NCBI RefSeq assembly: GCF_900314695.1 | Contig: NZ_OMWD01000043.1 | Coordinates: 360 to 18,734, forward strand | Origin: an uncultured Methanobrevibacter sp. | Lineage (GTDB): Archaea > Methanobacteriota > Methanobacteria > Methanobacteriales > Methanobacteriaceae | Reading direction: 5' to 3' | Length of the DNA stretch: 18,375 nucleotides | Part shown: positions 1 through 5,984 of the stretch, in pieces | Layout of the letters: each line of letters begins with the position of its first letter | Position numbering within the stretch: position 1 is the first letter of the stretch | Position numbers and translations under genes: made by a program | The notes under the pieces: model-generated | Told to the model about the DNA's origin: nothing | What the model saw: the letters and a program-made list of their open reading frames with translations, nothing else | Databases searched by the model: none

Positions 1-223
1 AATCATGTTCTTTTTTGAGCATATTTAACATGGTGTTAAAAGTGGTCATGTTGCACTTCAGCTTACTGTAACCATGGAATTTGAATAATTTATAGGTTTT
101 TTGATAGTATTCTAAGAGTTTATTCCATGTAAATCTGGAATTACCTATATTCTGATTAATTTTAATCATCATATCCTCATCCGGATACAACCTAACCTTC
201 AAACCCTGATTAACACATTTCAT
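1..223 (-). CDS. tnpB: TnpB (IS200/IS605 OrfB family), N-terminal part, cut by window edge
   Basis: The minus strand is open from the ATG at 223 to the left window edge, giving 74 residues. Residues 8-14 read LKVRLYP, followed by DEDMMIKINQNIG, SRFTWN and LLEYYQ. This is the pattern of the N-terminal helix-turn-helix of IS200/IS605 TnpB (K-x-RLYP, then a helix, then a CRFxxN-like turn). TnpB proteins are RNA-guided nucleases encoded by these transposons. The RuvC and zinc-finger parts would lie left of the window, so an intact gene cannot be confirmed. A GTG at 229, just after an in-frame TAA, is an alternative start: GAGG at 235-238 lies 5 nt before it but 11 nt before the ATG. No tnpA is visible on this side. 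If the element is intact, its 5' boundary should fall between here and the nitroreductase gene. Confidence 0.8.
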   Translation of the reverse strand, partial: MKCVNQGLKVRLYPDEDMMIKINQNIGNSRFTWNKLLEYYQKTYKLFKFHGYSKLKCNMTTFNTMLNMLKKEHD

Positions 224-285
224 AAACACTTAAACCTCAAGAGACAATTTTAAAATTAATATAAAGTAATTTAAATAATAAATAA

Positions 286-294
286 TATATAAAG
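286..294 (+). promoter_or_regulatory. TATA-box candidate for the nitroreductase gene
   Basis: TATATAAAG lies 16 nt before the TTG at 310. An archaeal TATA box normally sits about 25 nt before transcription start, which would put the start near 310-313. That implies either a leaderless message beginning at the TTG or use of the later GTG at 340. A second AT-rich box near 255-265 would allow a longer leader containing the GAGAG at 302-306. Confidence 0.35.
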
Positions 295-309
295 AAATAG
301 AGAGAGCAT

Positions 310-882
310 TTGAAAACTAATATCTTCAGATGCCTTTTTGTGAAATTCATCCCCAACCTTAAAGAAAATCTAAAAACAAGAAGAAGTATCAGAAAATTTA
401 AAGACGAACAGATTACTGACGAAGAGTTAAAAACAATTTTGGAAGCCGGAACCTATGCCCCAACAGGACAAGGTCTTCAATCACCTAAAATTGTTGTAAT
501 TCAAAATCCGGAAACCATTAAAGAATTTTCAGCATGGAACAGAAGCTATTTCCCGATAGATGTTCCAGAGGACATGGATCCGTTTTACGGAGTAAAAACA
601 TTACTGATTGTGCTGGCCGACAGTGAACGTCCAACATATGTTGAAGACGGTTCAAGCGTATTGGCAGTTCTAGTCAATGCAGCTCATGCAGTTGGCGTTG
701 GTTCATGTTGGATTCACAGAGCACGTGAAGAATTTGCATCCGATAAAGGAAAAGAATTACTGAAAGAATGGGGAATTCCAGAAACTTATGAAGGAATAGG
801 TCATGTAGTTTTAGGATATCCTGACATGGACGCACCGGAACCGTTGCCTAGAAAAGAAGATTATATCCACTATGTGGATTAA
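310..882 (+). CDS. Nitroreductase-family FMN oxidoreductase
   Basis: This 190-residue frame has the nitroreductase signature TRRSIRKF near residues 23-30, followed by ILEAGTYAPTGQGLQSP, the family's phosphate-binding and FMN region. Later come the ALVNAAHAVGVGSCWIHRA-like helix and the closing HVVLGYP strand. Members are soluble homodimeric flavoproteins that reduce nitro compounds, quinones or flavins with NAD(P)H; the substrate here cannot be told. The start is uncertain. The TTG at 310 adds a hydrophobic N-terminus (MKTNIFRCLFVKF) that the family does not need. The GTG at 340 would give a more typical 180-residue protein but has no clear ribosome site. It is a single gene, divergent from tnpB and convergent with argS. 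Confidence 0.9.
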   Translation: MKTNIFRCLFVKFIPNLKENLKTRRSIRKFKDEQITDEELKTILEAGTYAPTGQGLQSPKIVVIQNPETIKEFSAWNRSYFPIDVPEDMDPFYGVKTLLIVLADSERPTYVEDGSSVLAVLVNAAHAVGVGSCWIHRAREEFASDKGKELLKEWGIPETYEGIGHVVLGYPDMDAPEPLPRKEDYIHYVD

Positions 883-897
883 AAAAAAGAAAATTAA

Positions 898-918
898 AGA
901 TGAGTTATCCACTCATCT
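898..918. terminator. Shared hairpin between convergent nitroreductase and argS
   Basis: AGATGAGT (898-905) and ACTCATCT (911-918) form a perfect 8-bp stem with a 5-nt loop. The plus strand continues into ACATTTTTT and the minus strand into a T-rich tract, so the hairpin could end transcription from both sides. It overlaps the argS stop codon. Confidence 0.55.
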
Positions 919-2617
919 ACATTTTTTCAGGTGCAGTTACACCTAAAATATCCAAAGCGTTTTTAATAGTTGTTTTAGCCCTATCAACTAAAATTAGTCT
1001 TGTATCTTCTACATCAGAACCGATTACTTGTTCAGTCTTATAGAATTTATTAAATGAACCGGCTAAATCCTGTGAGTATTGAGTAATATTGTGAACTCTC
1101 TTTTTGTTAGCACAATCTTCAACAACCTGTGGGAATTTAGCGATTTGTCTTACAAGGTCCTGTTCTGCTTCATTAGGAGTCCAATTCTCATCAACACTTA
1201 AAGAAGAGACATCTTTACCTGATTTTGCAATCAATTTGCATGCTCTTGCATGTGCATATTGAATGGATGCGCAGCCTCTTTCAAAGCTTAAAGCTTCATC
1301 CCACTTAAAGGTCAAGTGCTTTTCAGGTGACAATTTAGCAATGAAGAATCTGACAGCTCCTATACCTATTTCCTCAGCCATTGGAGCGATTTCATCTTCG
1401 GAAAGGTCAGGATTTCTTGATTTGATTTCATCATGTGCCCTGAGTACTGCTTCATCGATTAATTCATCGACAGATACAAATTTACCTTTTCTTGTAGACA
1501 TTGAACCTTCCGGAAGTGTAATGAATTCATAAAATATTACTTCAGGAGGACTTTGTCTGAATATCTCTTCAAATATTATTTTGATTTGTTTGGCAGCCAA
1601 TTTATGGTCTGAACCTAAAATATCCAGTACAGTATCACCTAAAGTAGCTTTGTATTTATGATAAGCCAAATCCCTTGTAGAATAAAGTGAAGTACCATTT
1701 GATCTTCTTAAAACAAACTCTTTTTCAATATTGAAATCAGTCAAATCAATATATAAAACATCACTTTCTCTTGTAAATCCTTCTTTTTGAATATATGCAA
1801 CCAAATCATCGACTTCGCCGTTTCTTATGAATTGTCCTTCCCAAACAAAGTCATCATGGACAATATTCATTCTTGAAAGGGATTCTTTCATTCCGGAAAT
1901 ACATTTTGAAACAACATCTTCAAAGACCTTATTTAATTCCTCATCTTCACCTTGTTCGTATTTCTGGATTAATTCATCGACTTTAGCGTTTAGTGCTTCA
2001 TCCTCTTCTACGGCCTTATTGGCATCAAAGTATAATTTTCCTATTTTGTGGTCAATTTTTTCTCCTTCATAATCTTCAATCTTAAGACCACATTCTGTAA
2101 TACCGCATACGATTATTGCAATTTGTCTTCCCATATCATTTACATAGTATTGGGTTATTACATCCCTTCCGGCTAATTTTAACAATCTAGCAAGGGAATC
2201 TCCAAAAATGGAATTTCTGATATGCCCTATATGTAAAGGACCGTTAGGATTAGCTGAAGTGTGTTCCAATACAATCTTTTCACCATATTCCGGAAGCTGT
2301 CCATAATTTTCATCGACCTTTTCCAATAATAACTTTGAAAATTTGGAATAGTCAATGAAAAAATTAACGTAAGGACCGAAATTTTGAACTTTAGTGAAAA
2401 TTTCCGGAACCTCTATTTTTTCAACCAAATCTGCAGCAACTTCAGGAGGTGAAGTTCTTAATTTTTTAGTAAGTGCAAAAGCAATTGTACTTGCCAAGTC
2501 CCCTAAATTAGGATTAGGCGGAAATTCCAATTTAAAATTTCTATCAATTTCTACATCATATTGATCTAGTGCCTTATTAATTGCATCAATAGCTTGTTTT
2601 TCAATCTCAAAATACAT
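917..2617 (-). CDS. argS: Arginyl-tRNA synthetase (class I)
   Basis: The gene encodes 566 residues, a normal length for ArgRS. It charges tRNA-Arg with arginine in the cytoplasm. An N-terminal Arg-specific domain (about residues 1-85) is followed by the class I HIGH motif at 129-132 in the stretch NPNGPLHIGHIRNS. The KMSK-type loop appears as MSTRKG at 373-378, the degenerate form common in archaeal ArgRS. The C-terminal third (YAHARACKLI onward) is the helical DALR anticodon-binding domain. The start is an ATG preceded by AAGGTGAG at 4-5 nt. It lies 18 nt after the signal peptidase gene and is the last gene of the cluster. The shared hairpin at its stop codon fits termination here. Confidence 0.97.
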   Translation of the reverse strand: MYFEIEKQAIDAINKALDQYDVEIDRNFKLEFPPNPNLGDLASTIAFALTKKLRTSPPEVAADLVEKIEVPEIFTKVQNFGPYVNFFIDYSKFSKLLLEKVDENYGQLPEYGEKIVLEHTSANPNGPLHIGHIRNSIFGDSLARLLKLAGRDVITQYYVNDMGRQIAIIVCGITECGLKIEDYEGEKIDHKIGKLYFDANKAVEEDEALNAKVDELIQKYEQGEDEELNKVFEDVVSKCISGMKESLSRMNIVHDDFVWEGQFIRNGEVDDLVAYIQKEGFTRESDVLYIDLTDFNIEKEFVLRRSNGTSLYSTRDLAYHKYKATLGDTVLDILGSDHKLAAKQIKIIFEEIFRQSPPEVIFYEFITLPEGSMSTRKGKFVSVDELIDEAVLRAHDEIKSRNPDLSEDEIAPMAEEIGIGAVRFFIAKLSPEKHLTFKWDEALSFERGCASIQYAHARACKLIAKSGKDVSSLSVDENWTPNEAEQDLVRQIAKFPQVVEDCANKKRVHNITQYSQDLAGSFNKFYKTEQVIGSDVEDTRLILVDRAKTTIKNALDILGVTAPEKM

Positions 2618-2635
2618 TAACTCACCTTATAATAA

Positions 2636-3058
2636 TCATAAACCCCTTAACCAAAGGGAAAGATAACCAATTTTTGGAATTACGACCAAATTGTCACCAA
2701 TCGTTACAACCTTTGATTGGATTTGGTTTGGCGATACATAATACGGATCGGGAGCATTATTATTATCCCCCTTAATCAGATACATCGTACTTCCATTAAC
2801 ATTTACAATATCAATAACTCTATGAATTACCGGTTGATTATACCATTTTGCATCATAAACGACAACATCACCTTTCTGGATGTCATTAACATTGAACTCC
2901 TGTATACCGAGGAAACTTGCCTTTTGAACCATTACAATATCCCCCCTATAAAATGCAGGTTCCATACTTCCTGAAACAACCACATTTAAATGTTGCGCAG
3001 CAATTAAGACAATTATCAATATTACTGCATATGATGCAATCTCTTTTAAATCTACCAC
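2636..3058 (-). CDS. Type I signal peptidase, archaeal Sec11-like
   Basis: This 140-residue protein has an N-terminal membrane segment (about residues 9-27) followed directly by VVVSGSMEP, with the nucleophile at Ser31. The second conserved box contains H79 in PVIHRV, and the third is KGDNN with D98 (D104 follows). His in place of the bacterial catalytic Lys is the archaeal/ER arrangement. The enzyme would cut signal peptides from Sec-exported proteins on the outer face of the membrane; the Ser-rich protein and the adhesin in this window would be possible clients. At 140 residues it is short but complete. The start is a GTG with AGGGTG 5 nt before it; an ATG two bases upstream is out of frame. 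The gene lies 18 nt from each neighbour, inside the cluster. Confidence 0.92.
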   Translation of the reverse strand: MVDLKEIASYAVILIIVLIAAQHLNVVVSGSMEPAFYRGDIVMVQKASFLGIQEFNVNDIQKGDVVVYDAKWYNQPVIHRVIDIVNVNGSTMYLIKGDNNNAPDPYYVSPNQIQSKVVTIGDNLVVIPKIGYLSLWLRGL

Positions 3059-3076
3059 ATTAACACCCTATTAATT

Positions 3077-4339
3077 TTATTTGAATGCAACTCTTAATGC
3101 ATTGTCAATCGCTTGAGAAGTTTTTTCTATATCCTCCATGCTGTGAGCACTTGAAATAAAATTACATTCAAATTGGCTAGGAGGTATGAAAACACCTTCT
3201 TTCAATAATTCTCTGAAGTATACTAAAAACCTGTCACTGTCTGAGGCTTTAGCATCTTCATAGTTATAAACATCATTTTCATTGAAATAAATCTGAAACA
3301 TTGAAGCCAAACCAACCGGCTGAATATTCAAATCCTTGTCTTCAACAGTCGCTCTGATTTCACTTCTGAGGAAGTTTCCTTTACTTTCCAAGTCCTTATA
3401 AAACTTGTCATCTAACTGGGACATGGTAGAAAGTCCTGCCTGAACAGAAATCGGATTTCCGGAAAATGTTCCTGCCTGATAAACCGGTCCTTGAGGTGCA
3501 ATCAATTCCATTATTTCTCTTTTACCGCAGAATGCACCCATTGGAAGCCCACCACCAACAATCTTACCAAGTGTTGTCAAATCAGGAGTGACTCCATAGT
3601 ATTGTTGAGCTCCACCTTTTGAAGCTCTAAAACCGGTGATTACTTCATCAAATATTAAAACAATTCCATTTTCTTCAGTTATTTTTCTTATAAACTCCAA
3701 AAATCCAGGTTTTGGTTCAATACAGCCAACATTACCCATTACAACTTCCATTATAATACAGGCAATATTTTCTCCCTCTTTTTCAATCAAATCAGTTAAA
3801 GCTTCTTCATCATTAAATGGAACAGACAAAGTATTTTTAGTAGTGTCTGCAGGTATTCCTGGAGAGTCAGGCAAGGTTGCAGCACCAGACCCGCCTTTAA
3901 CTAAAACGTAATCATGTGCCCCGTGATATGCGCCTTCAAACTTAACTATTTTATCCCTTTTGGTAAAACCTCTTGCAAGCCTTATCGCACTCATTGTTGC
4001 TTCAGTTCCACTATTACAAAATCTTACCATTTCAGCAGATGGAATTCTAGAAACAACCTCTTTTGCAAGTTTGATTTCATTTTCAGTCGGTGCACCATAG
4101 GCACTTCCGACAGTCAATTGATTTGAAACTTCCCTTACGACTTTTGGATTTGCATGTCCTAAAATCAAAGGACCGTATGCCAAACAATAATCAATATAGG
4201 TTTTTTCGTCTACATCAGTTATTTTACATCCGCCAGCGCTTTTAACAAAAAACGGATATGGTTTAAAAGCACGTACAGGAGAATTTACTCCTCCGGGAAA
4301 ATAATTTTTAGATTCATTGAACAGTTCTTCAGAATACAT
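3077..4339 (-). CDS. hemL: Glutamate-1-semialdehyde 2,1-aminomutase
   Basis: The gene encodes 420 residues, full length for this class-III aminotransferase-fold enzyme. It converts glutamate-1-semialdehyde to 5-aminolevulinate, the entry to tetrapyrrole synthesis (haem-like cofactors, cobamides, F430). The sequence shows FPGGVNSPVRAF at the N-terminus, the cofactor-site SGTEATMSAIRLAR near 110-123, IFDEVITGFR with D231, and the PLP lysine at K259 in TLGKIVGGGLPMGAF. The ATG at 4339 has only a weak GTGTGA ribosome site. It starts 9 nt after the cbiC stop, so the two tetrapyrrole genes are almost certainly cotranscribed. Confidence 0.97.
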   Translation of the reverse strand: MYSEELFNESKNYFPGGVNSPVRAFKPYPFFVKSAGGCKITDVDEKTYIDYCLAYGPLILGHANPKVVREVSNQLTVGSAYGAPTENEIKLAKEVVSRIPSAEMVRFCNSGTEATMSAIRLARGFTKRDKIVKFEGAYHGAHDYVLVKGGSGAATLPDSPGIPADTTKNTLSVPFNDEEALTDLIEKEGENIACIIMEVVMGNVGCIEPKPGFLEFIRKITEENGIVLIFDEVITGFRASKGGAQQYYGVTPDLTTLGKIVGGGLPMGAFCGKREIMELIAPQGPVYQAGTFSGNPISVQAGLSTMSQLDDKFYKDLESKGNFLRSEIRATVEDKDLNIQPVGLASMFQIYFNENDVYNYEDAKASDSDRFLVYFRELLKEGVFIPPSQFECNFISSAHSMEDIEKTSQAIDNALRVAFK

Positions 4340-4348
4340 TTTATCACA

Positions 4349-4978
4349 CTACAAATGTTGAATTAAGGAATTTACACATGCTACAGCAATAGGAGTACCG
4401 CCTTTAGGGCCTTCAACTACAATATTTGGAATATTTGAATTTTTTAAAGCTTCTTTAGAATCAGCAGCTCCCACAAAACCTACAGGAACTCCAACAATAG
4501 CTTTAAGATTCATTTCGCCTTTTTGATATAAATCCATAGCTTCAAAAACAGCAGTTGGAGCATTACCAGAAACAACAATGCCTTCGAAATCATTGGCCGC
4601 CGCATATCTCATGGCGGCTGCAGCCCTTGTGATTTGATTTTCCTTTGCAATTTTTATTACTTCCTCATTTCTGATATAACACTCAACTTCCCCATCATAT
4701 CTTGTAATACCATATTTGACCATGTTTATGTCGGTTAAAATGGTTTCTTTATTTCTAAGGGAATCCATAGCTACATCTACAAAATCAGGACTAATTTTTA
4801 CCAATTTTGCATATTCAGGATCAGCTGTGGAGTGAACAATCCTTTCAACAATGTCTCTTTCAGCAGGATTTAAATCTTTGACATCATCTCCAATAAGGCC
4901 ACGAATAATTTCCCTACTTTTGGTAGCGATATCCATACCTTGCTTAGTTGATGCACCCATGAACATTTTGTCTGTCAT
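4349..4978 (-). CDS. cbiC: Cobalt-precorrin-8X methylmutase (CbiC/CobH family)
   Basis: This 209-residue protein is a full-length CbiC/CobH. The enzyme moves a methyl group from C-11 to C-12 of the corrin ring, giving cobyrinate, in the anaerobic cobalamin pathway. Visible signatures are RIVHSTADPEY with His49, the residue position used for catalysis in the family; SGNAPTAVFEAMDL near 137-150; VGVPVGFVGAADSKEAL; and the C-terminal EGPKGGTPIAVA. It is first in the minus-strand cluster and pairs logically with hemL. No Shine-Dalgarno motif precedes the ATG, and the TATA-like sequences lie very close, so the message is probably leaderless or nearly so. Confidence 0.95.
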   Translation of the reverse strand: MTDKMFMGASTKQGMDIATKSREIIRGLIGDDVKDLNPAERDIVERIVHSTADPEYAKLVKISPDFVDVAMDSLRNKETILTDINMVKYGITRYDGEVECYIRNEEVIKIAKENQITRAAAAMRYAAANDFEGIVVSGNAPTAVFEAMDLYQKGEMNLKAIVGVPVGFVGAADSKEALKNSNIPNIVVEGPKGGTPIAVACVNSLIQHL

Positions 4979-5003
4979 AAGATAATTTTTAAATTATATA
5001 TAT

Positions 5004-5012
5004 CTTAAATAT
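5004..5012 (-). promoter_or_regulatory. TATA-box candidate for the cbiC-hemL-SPase-argS cluster
   Basis: On the minus strand ATATTTAAG (5012-5004) is followed by an AT-only tract. Start of transcription about 25 nt downstream would fall near 4982-4985, a few bases before the cbiC ATG at 4978. This agrees with the lack of a ribosome site. TATATATAA at 5002-4994 is too close to serve the annotated start. Confidence 0.35.
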
Positions 5013-5137
5013 TTTGTTTTTAAAAAAAATGACATGCATTTTCAAATGCTATTAAAAAACAATGCTAAAAATTTAAATGCTTTTGGAGGTGCGAAAATTA
5101 TTTTAAATTTTAAAAACAAGTCCTTGAAAAAACAGTC

Positions 5138-5236
5138 AATATCTATATTGCAGGAAAATCCTGCAACACACCGATTAGATATTGAAAAAAAACTTTTATA
5201 TATTCAAAGTTGGAATCAGAAATCCAAAAAGGATTT
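5138..5236 (+). other. Run of hairpins, possible structured RNA
   Basis: Four pairings occur in under 100 nt. TTGCAGGA/TCCTGCAA (5148-5155 and 5159-5166) is an 8-bp stem with a 3-nt loop. It is nested inside CAATATCT/AGATATTG (5138-5145 and 5177-5184). AACTTT/AAAGTT (5191-5196 and 5206-5211) and AAATCC/GGATTT (5220-5225 and 5231-5236) follow. GGAGGTG at 5085-5091 upstream has no start codon at a suitable distance. The strand is a guess, and I do not recognise an RNA family. Confidence 0.35.
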
Positions 5237-5267
5237 TCAAACTCTATTAATATTATAATCCAAATCC

Positions 5268-5276
5268 TATTTAAAT
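5268..5276 (+). promoter_or_regulatory. TATA-box candidate upstream of the 5293-5396 inverted repeat
   Basis: TATTTAAAT lies about 25 nt before the left arm of the inverted repeat, so a transcript starting at normal archaeal distance would begin almost exactly with that arm. This is only a spacing argument. Confidence 0.3.
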
Positions 5277-5292
5277 TTAATCATGAAGTTTA

Positions 5293-5396
5293 TAGATTGT
5301 AGGGAGTTGTCTTTATAAGTACAACTGAACCCAAAAATAACCCGGTGAGGCTATTGAAAAACAAATCCCTATAAAATAGAAGATCCCTACAATCTA
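5293..5396 (+). repeat. 13-bp perfect inverted repeat enclosing 78 nt, possible leader RNA
   Basis: TAGATTGTAGGGA (5293-5305) and TCCCTACAATCTA (5384-5396) are exact reverse complements. Immediately inside the left arm GTTGT/ACAAC (5306-5310 and 5321-5325) gives a further hairpin. On the plus strand the right arm is followed at once by AAGGAG (5397-5402) and an ATG at 5407, the layout of a cis-acting leader. That frame, however, stops after 12 codons. A small transposable element of the MITE type is the other reading; I see no flanking direct repeat. Confidence 0.5.
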
Positions 5397-5416
5397 AAGG
5401 AGAATCATGGCAAGCT

Positions 5417-5566
5417 TCACATCAGTTTTACAAAAACCAATGTGAATACAAAAGTCAAGCACCACAAACAAATGAGGTACAAGAACATAGCAATCCAATA
5501 CTTAGAAAGTACACTCACAATGACTCCCCCTATGGAATATATAAAAGTTGCCAGTAGACTTTTCAT
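5417..5566 (-). CDS. Candidate small hydrophobic protein, two membrane segments
   Basis: The minus-strand frame encodes 49 residues, from MKSLLATFIYSIGG to FVKLM. Nearly the whole chain is hydrophobic, with two likely membrane spans (about 4-20 and 24-46) separated by SKYW. GGAGG at 5577-5581 lies 10 nt before the ATG, or 7 nt before an in-frame TTG at 5569. It overlaps the frame at 5502-5615 out of register. Size and character resemble small membrane toxins or stress peptides, but no family is recognised. The strand is T-rich, which by itself produces hydrophobic translations, so coding is supported mainly by the ribosome site. Confidence 0.35.
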   Translation of the reverse strand: MKSLLATFIYSIGGVIVSVLSKYWIAMFLYLICLWCLTFVFTLVFVKLM

Positions 5567-5615
5567 CAAAGGAAAACCTCCAAATCCAAGTCACGGCAAC
5601 ACCATGAAAAATCAC
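5502..5615 (-). CDS. Candidate tiny ORF behind a near-perfect Shine-Dalgarno
   Basis: The GTG at 5615 opens a 37-codon frame (starting VIFHGVAVTW, ending HCECTF). AGGAGGTGAT at 5619-5628 matches the complement of a typical archaeal 16S 3' end over ten bases, and its GGAGG core lies 7 nt before the GTG. TTTATATGG at 5672-5680 could be the TATA box, giving a leader of about 35 nt. The peptide itself resembles nothing I know. It may be a leader peptide that couples translation to the hydrophobic frame starting inside it. Confidence 0.3.
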   Translation of the reverse strand: MIFHGVAVTWIWRFSFDEKSTGNFYIFHRGSHCECTF

Positions 5616-5671
5616 AATATCACCTCCTGGACTTAAAGAGTTACAGTTTACACATAATTATAAAAATAAAT

Positions 5672-5680
5672 CCATATAAA
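5672..5680 (-). promoter_or_regulatory. TATA-box candidate for the tiny minus-strand frames
   Basis: On the minus strand TTTATATGG sits about 44 nt before the AGGAGGTGAT ribosome site. Transcription start about 25 nt downstream would fall near 5650. A second AT-rich box near 5657-5666 would also serve. Confidence 0.3.
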
Positions 5681-5857
5681 CCTTTATTTTTTAAAAATAT
5701 ACTGCAATAATGCTTTAACAATGTAAAATTGCCTTGAAAATTTGGAAAATGATATGCGGAAAAAGAGAAAACCAAGTGATGTAGGTAATGATTAAAAGCA
5801 AAACATGATGAATTATTTAACTAGTTTAATATGCAACATATTATAATATCAACCATA

Positions 5858-5967
5858 TTAGACATTAACAGTGAGCATTGTAACTTTTGATGTCAATTGA
5901 AAATTGGGATATATATCGAGAAGTGAAATTATCTTGAAAATTGAAAATAGAAATCGTTAATGTCTAA
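5858..5967. repeat. 12-bp perfect inverted repeat enclosing 86 nt
   Basis: TTAGACATTAAC (5858-5869) and GTTAATGTCTAA (5956-5967) are exact reverse complements. The enclosed DNA contains CAATT/AATTG around GAA and the palindrome GATATATATC. The right arm lies 17 nt beyond the flavoprotein stop codon, so it could act in 3'-end formation of that minus-strand message, or form the ends of a small mobile element. Confidence 0.45.
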
Positions 5968-5984
5968 AAATAATAGTACATCAA

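Larger units (their letters stand above)
4979..5984. other. 1-kb interval without a recognisable conserved gene
   Basis: I recognise no known protein family here in any frame. The interval holds a run of hairpins (5138-5236), a 13-bp inverted repeat (5293-5396), two overlapping tiny minus-strand frames with strong ribosome sites (5417-5615) and a 12-bp inverted repeat (5858-5967). The 74-residue plus frame at 5034-5258 and the 64-residue plus frame at 5442-5636 lack ribosome sites and look like chance. About 5400-5640 is visibly richer in G+C than the rest, suggesting a former or present functional unit. The remainder is very AT-rich. Confidence 0.7.

Noticed and set aside
5034..5258. 74-residue plus-strand frame in the gene-poor interval
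   Set aside because: No ribosome site before its ATG, low-complexity Lys/Asn/Leu composition from AT-rich DNA, and it runs through several hairpins. No family resemblance.
5442..5636. 64-residue plus-strand frame from a GTG
   Set aside because: The frame is open from 5358 but has no start with a ribosome site, and two other frames are nearly as open over the same DNA. The minus strand has better translation signals here.
5770..5830. Possible C/D-box guide RNA (GTGATGT and ATGATGA boxes)
   Set aside because: C-like boxes are present but I find no CTGA D box at the proper distance, so the required pair of motifs is missing.
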